NCBI GenBank assembly: GCA_016744575.1
Contig: JADGEC010000021.1
Coordinates: 1-37,510 of the forward strand
Reading direction: 5' to 3'
DNA length: 37,510 bases
From: Sulfurimonadaceae bacterium
GTDB taxonomy: Bacteria; Campylobacterota; Campylobacteria; Campylobacterales; Sulfurimonadaceae
Position numbers and translations under genes: made by a program. Positions 24,692 through 32,631 of this stretch are shown here, piece by piece; position 1 is the stretch's first letter; each line of letters begins with the position of its first letter. The notes below the pieces were generated by a model that was not told the origin of the DNA, ran no database searches, and saw only the letters and a list, made by a program, of their open reading frames with translations.

Positions 24692-26665
24692 TTGGCAGAG
24701 TTTAAAGTACATACCGACTATTCTGCCGCGGGTGATCAGCCCAAAGCCATCGAAGTGCTTTCCGAAAGTATTTTAAAGGGTAATCGCTACCAGGCTTTAG
24801 AAGGTGTTACAGGCTCTGGTAAGACCTTTACTATGGCTAAGGTCATTGAAAAGACCAAGATGCCGACGATCATCATGACGCACAACAAGACCCTTGCCGC
24901 CCAGCTCTACAGTGAGTTTAAAGCCTTCTTTCCCAATAACCATGTCGAGTATTTCATCAGCTATTACGACTACTACCAACCCGAAGCCTACATACCTCGA
25001 CAAGACCTTTTCATCGAGAAAGACAGCTCCATCAACGAGGAGCTTGAACGACTTCGGCTTTCAGCAACCGCCAACCTGCTCAGTTATGATGATGTCATCG
25101 TCGTCGCCTCTGTCTCTGCCAACTATGGTCTGGGAGATCCTGAAGAGTATGAGAAGATGGTACAGATCATAGAGATAGGTGATGAGATCAGCCAAAAAAA
25201 GCTGCTTTTACGCCTTGTCGATATGGGTTATTCACGAAATGACAGCTATTTTGACAGTGGTCATATCCGAGTGAGCGGCGATGTCATAGATATCTATCCT
25301 CCTTATCTCGAAGATGAAGCAGTACGTGTCGAGTTTTTTGGCGATGAAGTCGAAGCCGTTTACCTGTTTGAGCCCATTGCGAACAAGCGGCTTGAGGACA
25401 AAAAGAGTGTCACCATCTATGCGACCTCACAGTTCACAGTTGGTAGAGAAAAACTTGCACGTGCTGCTAAACTAATAGAAGATGAGCTTGGTCCCAGACT
25501 TGATGACCTGCTGGCAAACGGTAAGATCGTCGAGGCGCAGCGGCTAAAACAGCGGACCGAGTTCGACCTTGAGATGCTTGAGACGACCGGGATGTGTAAG
25601 GGTGTCGAGAACTACTCCCGCCATCTCACTGACAAAGAACCTGGTGAAGCCCCTTATACATTATTAGATTACTTTGACCTGCATCATGATGAGTATATGA
25701 TCATTGTCGACGAGTCCCATGTAAGCCTACCGCAGTTTCGCGGTATGTATGCCGGTGACCGCAGTCGAAAAGAGGTCCTTGTCGAGTATGGCTTTCGTCT
25801 GCCTAGTGCATTGGATAACCGGCCACTGAAGCAAGATGAGTTCATCAACAAGGCACCTCACTACCTTTTTGTCTCTGCTACTCCTACACCCTACGAACTC
25901 GAACTCTCCAGCGTCAAAGCTGAACAGATCATTCGTCCTACAGGACTGCTTGACCCGCCCATCATCATCAAACCCTCAGAAAATCAGGTAGAGGACCTGC
26001 ATGATGAGATAAAAAGAGTCATTATCAAAGATGAACGCGTACTGGTCACTGTACTGACAAAAAAGATGGCCGAAGCACTGACAAAATATCTGGCTGACCT
26101 TGGTATCCGCATCCAGTATATGCACTCAGACATCGATGCCATCGAACGTAACCAGATCATCCGGGGACTGCGTGTCGGGGACTTTGACGTACTTGTCGGG
26201 ATCAACCTACTTCGTGAAGGGCTTGATCTTCCCGAAGTAAGCCTTGTTGCTATCTTAGATGCCGATAAAGAGGGCTTTTTACGCTCTGAGACAGCCTTGA
26301 TCCAGACGATAGGCCGTGCGGCACGTAATAGTGAAGGTCGTGTCATCCTCTACGCACAGAAGATGACAGGTTCTATGCAGCGCGCCATCGACATCACTGA
26401 TATACGGCGTGAAAAGCAAGATGCTTTTAACAAAGAACACGGCATCATCCCGACGACAGTCAAACGGGCACTCGATAGTAACCTTAAAGTCGAAGATACG
26501 GGTGAGCTTTATAACAAAAGTAAAAAAGCTGACAAGATGCCCGCAGCAGAACGAAAAAAACTATTAAAAGAGTTGACCCTCAAGATGAAAGACGCAGCCA
26601 AAAGACTTGAGTTCGAAGAGGCAGCACGACTGCGCGACGAGATCGCAAAAATAAAACAATTATGA
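24692..26665 (+). CDS. uvrB: Excinuclease ABC subunit UvrB
   Basis: This 657-residue protein is full-length UvrB. Walker A GVTGSGKT is at 38-45, followed by the beta-hairpin region [24 protein letters not shown] that grips damaged DNA. Later come [10 protein letters not shown], the helicase motifs [33 protein letters not shown] and QTIGRAARN, and a C-terminal UVR domain ([24 protein letters not shown]) that contacts UvrC. It verifies lesions in nucleotide excision repair. TTG is the start, supported by AAGGGG. A decayed partial copy lies 1.8 kb upstream. dedA follows 14 bases after its stop. Confidence 0.97.
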   Translation: MAEFKVHTDYSAAGDQPKAIEVLSESILKGNRYQALEGVTGSGKTFTMAKVIEKTKMPTIIMTHNKTLAAQLYSEFKAFFPNNHVEYFISYYDYYQPEAYIPRQDLFIEKDSSINEELERLRLSATANLLSYDDVIVVASVSANYGLGDPEEYEKMVQIIEIGDEISQKKLLLRLVDMGYSRNDSYFDSGHIRVSGDVIDIYPPYLEDEAVRVEFFGDEVEAVYLFEPIANKRLEDKKSVTIYATSQFTVGREKLARAAKLIEDELGPRLDDLLANGKIVEAQRLKQRTEFDLEMLETTGMCKGVENYSRHLTDKEPGEAPYTLLDYFDLHHDEYMIIVDESHVSLPQFRGMYAGDRSRKEVLVEYGFRLPSALDNRPLKQDEFINKAPHYLFVSATPTPYELELSSVKAEQIIRPTGLLDPPIIIKPSENQVEDLHDEIKRVIIKDERVLVTVLTKKMAEALTKYLADLGIRIQYMHSDIDAIERNQIIRGLRVGDFDVLVGINLLREGLDLPEVSLVAILDADKEGFLRSETALIQTIGRAARNSEGRVILYAQKMTGSMQRAIDITDIRREKQDAFNKEHGIIPTTVKRALDSNLKVEDTGELYNKSKKADKMPAAERKKLLKELTLKMKDAAKRLEFEEAARLRDEIAKIKQL

Positions 26666-26679
26666 TGTAAGGCAGACAC

Positions 26680-27240
26680 TTGGAAGATATGCTCACTAAC
26701 CTGGCCACTTACGGCTATGTCCTACTTTTTCTCTATTCACTCGGCGGCGGTTTTGTCGCGTTGATGGCAGCCGGGGTCCTCTCCTATCTGGGAAAAATGG
26801 ACCTCGCTACGAGTATTGCTGTAGCATTCATCGCCAACTTCATCGGGGATGCCCTGCTCTTCTATATGGGGCGTTATCACAAGAGCGATATGATGAGCTA
26901 TCTCCATAAGCACAAAAGGAAACTGGCTCTCTCTCACCTATTGATGAAAAAACACGGCTCCTGGATCATCATCATCCAGAAGTATGTCTATGGCATCAAG
27001 ACCCTGATTCCTATCGCCATCGGGCTGACGAAATATGACTTTACCAAGTTCAATATATTGAACGCTATTGCAGCAGCTCTCTGGGCAGTCACTGTGGGTT
27101 ACGGTAGTTTTCTTGCCGGAGATGCTTTGACTTCTGCTTATGATGTCATCGCAGAACGCCCCTACATCGCACCACTCATCCTCATCTCACTCTTTGGACT
27201 GCTTTGGTTCTATATGTCGAGAGCTACGAAGAGACGCTGA
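26680..27240 (+). CDS. DedA-family membrane protein
   Basis: The protein has 186 residues and four to five membrane helices, with the DedA features: a re-entrant-like first part (LGGGFVALMAAGVLSYLGKMDL), FIANFIGDALLFYMGRYH with the conserved GD, and the YVYGIKTLIPIAIGLTKYDFTKF block where the family has R/K-G-P. DedA proteins are thought to flip or transport lipids (undecaprenyl phosphate, phosphatidylethanolamine) driven by the proton gradient. The TTG at 26680 is chosen because TAAGG lies 7 bases before it; an ATG at 26689 would be too far from that site. It is probably co-transcribed with uvrB. Confidence 0.85.
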   Translation: MEDMLTNLATYGYVLLFLYSLGGGFVALMAAGVLSYLGKMDLATSIAVAFIANFIGDALLFYMGRYHKSDMMSYLHKHKRKLALSHLLMKKHGSWIIIIQKYVYGIKTLIPIAIGLTKYDFTKFNILNAIAAALWAVTVGYGSFLAGDALTSAYDVIAERPYIAPLILISLFGLLWFYMSRATKRR

Positions 27241-27463
27241 GTCATCAGCGTCAAGATATCCAAAATTCCTATCAAGCTCAAATATTCGATCAAGGTCTAT
27301 AGACATGAAGATGTCATCCAAGAGTTGATCAAACCCCATATGCTACCGCTACATCAATGAAAATATCAATGCCTTTGTAGATCATCTACACTTCAACAGA
27401 GCAACATGAGATGATGATCCTCAGTTCAAGGAGTTCTATTCAAACGGCACCTCTATTTATTTT
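27241..27463 (+). other. Probable relic of a gene, unidentified
   Basis: Translated readings look protein-like but are broken: VISVKISKIPIKLKYSIKVY and RHEDVIQELIKP up to a stop, then in another frame YRYINENINAFVDHLHFNRA, a TGA, and DDDPQFKEFYSNGTSIYF. This suggests a decayed gene of at least 75 codons. I cannot name it. The string AAGGAGTTCTATTC here recurs at about 14097-14110. Confidence 0.4.
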
Positions 27464-27512
27464 AATAATGATTATCATTTTAATAATACTTGAAGATTTA
27501 CTTCACTATAAT
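27464..27512 (+). promoter_or_regulatory. Fur-type box and promoter for a small iron-region gene
   Basis: AATAATGATTATCATTTTA (27464-27482) matches the 19-base Fur consensus at 15 positions by hand count. A perfect TATAAT follows at 27507-27512, and a 12-base palindrome ATTGATATCAAT with a further ATTATCAT half-site lies just beyond. AAAGGA then precedes the ATG at 27543. Iron repression of the 57-residue gene is the natural reading. Confidence 0.65.
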
Positions 27513-27542
27513 ATTGATATCAATTATCATAAAGGAAATAAA

Positions 27543-27716
27543 ATGTCCGTAAACAGGCTCCGAAACGAAGTAGACACTCTGATCTTAAACGCAGGTAGAA
27601 GACCCGATATGAGGATGAGCTGTTCGATCATTCGCGCACTGAAGCTTCGTCATGGAGAGATAGACACGACTATAGCACGTACACTTATTGAAACATCTAT
27701 CAAAGAACTTTCTTAG
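27543..27716 (+). CDS. 57-residue protein, Fur-box-controlled, unknown function
   Basis: The ATG at 27543 has AAAGGA 6 bases upstream and a good promoter, so this start is preferred over an open frame beginning at 27411 that would run through the promoter. The protein is small, basic and helical (NRLRNEVDTLILNAGRRPDM, then MSCSIIRALKLRHGEIDTTI), with one cysteine and no signal peptide or membrane segment. I recognise no family. Its Fur-type box and position, convergent with the iron operon, suggest a cytoplasmic role in iron response, possibly as a small regulator or partner; this is inference. Confidence 0.6.
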   Translation: MSVNRLRNEVDTLILNAGRRPDMRMSCSIIRALKLRHGEIDTTIARTLIETSIKELS

Positions 27717-27753
27717 ATACTCTTCAGGTCTATCCTGAGATGATACCATCAAA

Positions 27754-27791
27754 AAGAGTGCCATAGGCCTTTGAGAACAAAAGGACCTCAA
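27754..27791 (-). terminator. Candidate terminator of the iron operon
   Basis: On the minus strand AGG-CCTTT type arms (27791-27768) form about 8 pairs with one bulged base, and TTTTT follows at 27758-27754, ten bases later. It lies between the 57-residue gene and the convergent end of the iron operon. Confidence 0.4.
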
Positions 27792-27824
27792 GCGTGCTAT
27801 CAACAAATACCAGTAAGTGATAGA

Positions 27825-28160
27825 TCAAGAAGAGATACGAAAAGACTCTTCATCTCTACCTTCAGGAGATTCGATCAGAAGGTACTCCCTGCGACTCTTG
27901 TCGACGACCTCTAGCCATCCCAACTCATTGAAGTACTTGACATGACGCACAACACTGGAATAGTTAGCGGTCTTTCCCTGCATCTCGTTTAATAGGCTGA
28001 CCATCTTATAGACTGAGATCGGTCGGCTCTGCATATGGAACATACTCAGTACTCTTTCACGTAGGGCAGAATGACGTAATTCCCGTCTCCTGAGATGTCG
28101 CTTCAAATGGGCATGAAAGAGAGCTATACTTTCACGTCTTTGCAGGTCGATGTGCAGCAT
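27825..28160 (-). CDS. Small winged-helix protein resembling the Fur N-terminal domain
   Basis: The protein has 111 residues. A basic N-terminal helix (LKRHLRRRELRH) leads into RERVLSMFHMQSRPISVYKMVSLL, YSSVVRHVKYFNELGWLEVVD and a wing (RREYLLIES). The order of helices and the S-V-RH-KYF-ELGWLE string recall the Fur-family DNA-binding domain (s-aTvYR-l--L-e-Gli). There is no C-terminal metal-binding or dimer domain and no cysteine or HHxH cluster, so it is not a complete Fur. Its ATG lies one base past the peroxidase stop with GAGGAC as ribosome site, so it is the last gene of the seven-gene iron operon and may regulate it. Confidence 0.65.
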   Translation of the reverse strand: MLHIDLQRRESIALFHAHLKRHLRRRELRHSALRERVLSMFHMQSRPISVYKMVSLLNEMQGKTANYSSVVRHVKYFNELGWLEVVDKSRREYLLIESPEGRDEESFRISS

Positions 28161-28161
28161 C

Positions 28162-29340
28162 TTAGTCCTCTGAGATCAGATGTTCATAACGTTCATCGGT
28201 CAGCAGCTTTAAAAAAGCGATGATAGCGTCGATCTTTGCATCACTCAATGCCTGCGTCGCTTGAAGGACTTCATAGTTCACCGTCTCGTTCACATCAGCT
28301 GGATCCCATGTCTCTCCTGTCTCTGGGTTTAAAGGGTGATCACCTTGGCCCGCCATATGATCATAAAATTCCAAGACGGTCCGTAACTCTTTAAAGACTC
28401 CATTCGTCATATAGGGTCCTGTGACCATGACATTACGAAGCGTCGGTACCTTCATCTTGCCATAGTGGGTGGTCTCATTGACATCATCTCTGCCGCCAAG
28501 GCCAAGGTCCTGGGTATCGTGTGAAAGCCCTTTGGTATCAAGTGCCGCATAGTTCTTTGGCGTGCCGATGTTCTCATACTCAAAGTTACTGAAGATCTCA
28601 TTCACACCTTCAGACTCAGAGTCGATGGAGTGGCAGGTGACACAATTGGTATTGGCCTCAGAGAAGAAAAGCGAGTAACCCAGATCCTCTTGCTCACTCA
28701 TCGTATACTCACCACTTTTGAAACGGTCATATTTCGAATCAAACGCTGCGAACAGCTCTGTCTTCTCAAACTTGGCGATCGACTCGGCGACGGCGTCGTA
28801 TGCGACATCGACATCTTCAAACACATCATCCCCATAAAGCGTCTTGAACGCTTCGACATAGTCCACATTCTCTTTGATACGGTCGATGACACTCTCCGCA
28901 TCAGGCATCATCATCTCAGCTATGTCCAAAAATGGACCCTTTGCCTGTGCCTTTAAGTCATCGGCACGTCCATCATGGAACTGCCCGCCGATGTAAGAGT
29001 CATCATCTTGCTGAGTGAATGTGGGTATGAACTGGGCATAAGTCGCTGTTGGAGCATTACGACCACCAAGAGAGAGACCGTCATCACCCAAAGAGAGTGA
29101 ACCATTGACTGGATTAGGATCAGCTTCATCTAGAAAGCGCCCATCGACAAAAGCACGCTCTTCATCATGACAGGTGGAACACGACATTGTTCGCTGTAAC
29201 GAAAGATTGGCATCAAAGAACAGCTCTTTACCCAGACTCTCTTTGGTCGAAGCCTCACTCTCTGTAGTACTGCTCCCACTACTTCCACAACCTGATAACA
29301 GCACTATAAACGATAGTGTGATTGGTATTATTCTGTTCAT
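28162..29340 (-). CDS. Di-haem cytochrome c peroxidase / MauG-family lipoprotein
   Basis: The 392-residue protein has a lipoprotein signal (LLSGC, lipid Cys18) and two haem c sites: CSTCH at 54-58 and CVTCH at 233-237. QFHDGRADDLKAQAKGPF (~120-137) is the family block usually reading FWDGRa, and KVPTLRNVMVTGPYMTNGVFKELRTVLEFYD is the C-terminal haem ligand region with a Met (TGPYM) typical of CcpA/MauG proteins. It may reduce H2O2 or oxidise a protein or metal substrate in the periplasm. It lies between the porin (9 bases upstream) and the winged-helix gene (1 base downstream) in the iron operon, so an iron-linked redox role is likely. Confidence 0.88.
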   Translation of the reverse strand: MNRIIPITLSFIVLLSGCGSSGSSTTESEASTKESLGKELFFDANLSLQRTMSCSTCHDEERAFVDGRFLDEADPNPVNGSLSLGDDGLSLGGRNAPTATYAQFIPTFTQQDDDSYIGGQFHDGRADDLKAQAKGPFLDIAEMMMPDAESVIDRIKENVDYVEAFKTLYGDDVFEDVDVAYDAVAESIAKFEKTELFAAFDSKYDRFKSGEYTMSEQEDLGYSLFFSEANTNCVTCHSIDSESEGVNEIFSNFEYENIGTPKNYAALDTKGLSHDTQDLGLGGRDDVNETTHYGKMKVPTLRNVMVTGPYMTNGVFKELRTVLEFYDHMAGQGDHPLNPETGETWDPADVNETVNYEVLQATQALSDAKIDAIIAFLKLLTDERYEHLISED

Positions 29341-29349
29341 CTCATCCTC

Positions 29350-30684
29350 CTAAAAGATAAATCCGGCTTGCATCGTGAAGACACTCTCATCAGCAAGCTT
29401 CGCATCAGCGGCATAGTCTTTGACCGCATAGTCCGCTTTGAGCACTACTTTGGGGTCTGGGAAGTAGGCGACGCCTACACTGTACTCGTAAAAGCGGTTA
29501 TTATCAGGAAACTCCGTGTCGCCAGAAGCATCCATATCAAGGCGTTCGAAGTCCAATACCCCATAGACCTTCTGCATGGTATCCATCGTATTGAGGACAT
29601 CGTATGCGATGGTGAGATACTGTCCGTTGACAGCGTCTGAGATCACTGCATCGTTCAACGCAGTGACATCTCCATCTAACGAACCATAAGCTGCCATCGC
29701 CTTGATGTCAAACCCATTCTTACGATAGGTCGCATGGACTTCTGCCATAGTGATGTCGACTTCTGCATCGCCGCTGTTGCCGGTACTGACACCCGGTCTA
29801 CTCTCCTCTAACACACTCGACTCTCCATAGAGGAACGATCCTCCCACATCAAACCCATTACCTACAGCATATTGGCCGCGTACGACTGCTGAGAGATCAT
29901 CAGTAAACTGACGTGCACCAAATCGTCCCTGCTGGATGAAACGACCTTCGGTAAATGCACCGGCATCTGGAGAGGTGATTATCCCGCCGTAATACTCGAA
30001 CCCTCCGATCTTTCCATGCATCAATGCACCGTTCGTATGCCATGTCGATGGGATGATATAGGTCTCGACCAGAGGCCGTTCAGTCGTCAGGTAAGCCACT
30101 GGTTCGTGGTTTAGATTGGTAAGACCCATCGGGACAAGGACATGCCCAATACGAAGCGCATAAGCGGGATCGAACAGGAAGTCCAGGTAACTGAACTCGA
30201 CGATGGCATATTTGTAGTTCTTGGTATCGTCTGAACGTGCACCGCCATCCTCAAACTCGATCTCCGTGTTCATCACTATCCAGTCATTGAAACGAAACCC
30301 GATGTAGGGTACGAAACGGACGATGTTGAACTCACCCTTCTCCCGAGTCTGATTAGCCGTATCACTGGCATAGTTCTTGAAATCCGTATACTTCTTGTAT
30401 TTGTATTCCCCGTAACCGCCTATCGATACCGCAGACTTGGCATGATAGACCTTGGATGCGGCCTGACCCATAGAGCTGACACTCTCATAGTCGTCTACAG
30501 GTGAGTAGATAGCATCGTTTAATGACCCTAGCTCTTCTACGATGACTTCATCGTTCTGCTGAGACTCGCTCTTCATCTCAGCGATCTCCTGTTTGAGTAC
30601 ATCGATCTGGGATTGTAATGCCTCAGTCTCGGCTCCAGATGCTAAGACAGCAATACAGCTAAGTGATAAGACGATCTTTTTCAT
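29350..30684 (-). CDS. Outer-membrane porin with N-terminal coiled coil
   Basis: The protein has 444 residues with a signal peptide (1-17), a short coiled coil (LQSQIDVLKQEIAEMKSES), and a beta barrel of alternating amphipathic strands ending in MQAGFIF with terminal Phe, the outer-membrane assembly signal. The layout (coiled coil, then barrel with GGYGEYKYKKY and FVPYIGFRFNDWIVMNTEIEFE) matches phosphate-selective or DcaP-like porins. Its first 26 bases overlap the end of the membrane di-iron gene, showing tight coupling in the iron operon. Which solute passes is unknown; an iron chelate or a substrate of the periplasmic haem enzymes is possible. Confidence 0.8.
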   Translation of the reverse strand: MKKIVLSLSCIAVLASGAETEALQSQIDVLKQEIAEMKSESQQNDEVIVEELGSLNDAIYSPVDDYESVSSMGQAASKVYHAKSAVSIGGYGEYKYKKYTDFKNYASDTANQTREKGEFNIVRFVPYIGFRFNDWIVMNTEIEFEDGGARSDDTKNYKYAIVEFSYLDFLFDPAYALRIGHVLVPMGLTNLNHEPVAYLTTERPLVETYIIPSTWHTNGALMHGKIGGFEYYGGIITSPDAGAFTEGRFIQQGRFGARQFTDDLSAVVRGQYAVGNGFDVGGSFLYGESSVLEESRPGVSTGNSGDAEVDITMAEVHATYRKNGFDIKAMAAYGSLDGDVTALNDAVISDAVNGQYLTIAYDVLNTMDTMQKVYGVLDFERLDMDASGDTEFPDNNRFYEYSVGVAYFPDPKVVLKADYAVKDYAADAKLADESVFTMQAGFIF

Positions 30685-31573
30685 ATGATATTTCCTTTTT
30701 AAGTTTTAATGGTCTGGTCAATAGATCTAGGATGGAATCATGCCCCGTACCCTTACCCAGTCCGAACTGAAGTACTGAGACCTCAGTGATATACAATGTG
30801 CCAAATAGACGGTCCCATACAGCCAGTGCGCCACCATAGTTATGCTCGGCTCCCATGCGCGTATGATGGAGCTGATGCATGAACGGAGAGATCACCCATC
30901 GCTCGATAGTGTTCCCATAACGCAGCGGTACATGTGAATGCCTGAGATTCGAGCCGAGCATCGCAAAGGCAAAGACAAAGAGATTGACCCCGATGACCTC
31001 TATCAGAGAGATCCTAGCCCCAAATAGATAGATAAACAGTCCCGTCACAAGACCGGCACTCAACGCATACCGAATACCGAAGAGAACGTTCTCTACAGGG
31101 TGAACACGGTAGAACGTCAGTGGGTTGAGTACTTCCGCACTGTGGTGAACACGGTGAAATCGCCACAAGAAAGGAAGAGCATGCATCAGGCGATGCAGCC
31201 AGTAGCGTGTGAAGTCACTGACGATGAAGAGTGTGGCTGAGAAGAGCAGCATGATCGCTTCACGACTCCACCCCATCGCAGGCATATATCCCAGCAGCTC
31301 CTGCAAGGTAAGTGCCGTAAGGAGTGCGACCTCCTTGGAACTTAAAAGCAAAGGGATGATAAACGTACTCTTTATCAGTGAGACTACGATGAAGTAACCA
31401 TAGTCGAGACGGGCGGATCGGTGCCACCATATCTTAGGATCGAGGTAAGTCTTGAACTTCTCTCTATGATAGAGGATATACACAGCCGCGATCATGGAAG
31501 ATACCAGTAGGTATAGCCAAAAGATACGCTGATGTGTATCAAAGAAGTACTCGATGCCTAGTGATCCCATCAT
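30659..31573 (-). CDS. Fatty-acid-hydroxylase/sterol-desaturase-family membrane di-iron protein
   Basis: This 304-residue protein has four or so membrane helices and the full histidine set of the family: HRLMH at 127-131, HRVHH at 140-144, HQLHH at 233-237, and H244 in GAEHNYG. These bind two irons that activate oxygen to hydroxylate or desaturate a lipid or other hydrophobic substrate. Such an enzyme is unexpected inside an imelysin/di-haem operon: ATG overlaps the TGA of the upstream imelysin-like gene (TGATG), and its end overlaps the porin start. It could modify a lipid, a lipophilic iron ligand or a siderophore-like compound; substrate is unknown. A second ATG directly follows the first. 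Confidence 0.88.
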   Translation of the reverse strand: MMGSLGIEYFFDTHQRIFWLYLLVSSMIAAVYILYHREKFKTYLDPKIWWHRSARLDYGYFIVVSLIKSTFIIPLLLSSKEVALLTALTLQELLGYMPAMGWSREAIMLLFSATLFIVSDFTRYWLHRLMHALPFLWRFHRVHHSAEVLNPLTFYRVHPVENVLFGIRYALSAGLVTGLFIYLFGARISLIEVIGVNLFVFAFAMLGSNLRHSHVPLRYGNTIERWVISPFMHQLHHTRMGAEHNYGGALAVWDRLFGTLYITEVSVLQFGLGKGTGHDSILDLLTRPLKLKKEISYEKDRLIT

Positions 31574-32631
31574 CAGTCTCCATCCGCCTCGATGATGTCT
31601 TGTGTGAAGTTAAGTGCATTGATCAAAGCCGTATAGCTTGTCTGTATCGTGTCGATAGTGTTATAGAGTCCAAGAGTCTTAGATGATGCTGGAGACTCTT
31701 CGATCGGCGTGCTAAAGGAATCGATCTGGGCAATAGCATCTTTTATCAAGATTACCAGTGCATCAGCTTCACTGGAGGCACTATTGTTCGCTGCAATACC
31801 CTGCAACCCCTGAAGCATCACGGATTCCTGAGCGCTCAATATCGCACGCATAGCTTGTAAAGAGCGTATTGAGTGATAATACTCCAGGTGCTCTGCATCT
31901 GGGTCGTCCCTATATTTCAGGGTGTATCCGGCAGGGTCACCTATTCTCCACTCTTTGAGTTTATAGGTACTATCGATCATCTGATTGATCATGATCCCCA
32001 CTGCATCTTCTCCTGCATCGACAAAAGCACTGCCCTCAGAATAGAACTCAGCAATAGTCGTTACGTGACCCTCAATATGATCGATCATGATCTTAGCAGC
32101 ATCTGCACGACGCTGGGTCATGTTCACATCCGACATCTCCTGATTTCCAAAGAGCGTATATTCAAGTGCACTCATCGAACGGGTCGCACTCTGATAGAGC
32201 TGGCCCTCAAGTGGTGAAGAGCCTGCAAAGATCTCATCAAGCCGAGTCGGGATATCGATATTACCGATGTTGAAGACATCGATCTGCGCAGGGATATCGA
32301 TCATCGCATCATCGAGTCCCTTAGCTACATAATGTGCCTCAACCCCTTTCCATGTCTCAAAGAGCGTAGTCGCCAAACTCTGTGCTGATCCGAGTTCTTC
32401 TACACTCTGCTCATCTTGTAAAGCTACGATGGCTGCTTTCGTACTTGCTGCAGTGATAGCGAGTGAACTGCTTTGAGCTACCAGTACTGCATCCTCTATC
32501 TGCTGTAGCAAGACGACTGTACTGTCACTGCTTCCACCACTTATCAGCCCATTCTCACCATCATGGGCATTATCGCCCCCGCATCCACTATATATCATCG
32601 CTACAAAGAGCCATACTAAGGTCTTTTTCAT
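31573..32631 (-). CDS. Imelysin-like lipoprotein (second copy, motif lost)
   Basis: The protein has 352 residues with a lipoprotein signal (YSGC, lipid Cys17). The helical repeat pattern and blocks such as ATTLFETWKGVEAHYV, YQSATRSMSALEYTLFG and MTQRRADAAKIMIDHIE follow the imelysin (peptidase M75 / IrpA) fold. The GxHxxE motif of the family is replaced by RSMSALE, keeping only the Glu, so a metal site like that of the first copy is doubtful. It is translationally coupled on both sides (TGATG at each end). In other bacteria two imelysin proteins flank a DUF1111 di-haem protein in iron-regulated loci, as here. Confidence 0.8.
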   Translation of the reverse strand: MKKTLVWLFVAMIYSGCGGDNAHDGENGLISGGSSDSTVVLLQQIEDAVLVAQSSSLAITAASTKAAIVALQDEQSVEELGSAQSLATTLFETWKGVEAHYVAKGLDDAMIDIPAQIDVFNIGNIDIPTRLDEIFAGSSPLEGQLYQSATRSMSALEYTLFGNQEMSDVNMTQRRADAAKIMIDHIEGHVTTIAEFYSEGSAFVDAGEDAVGIMINQMIDSTYKLKEWRIGDPAGYTLKYRDDPDAEHLEYYHSIRSLQAMRAILSAQESVMLQGLQGIAANNSASSEADALVILIKDAIAQIDSFSTPIEESPASSKTLGLYNTIDTIQTSYTALINALNFTQDIIEADGD

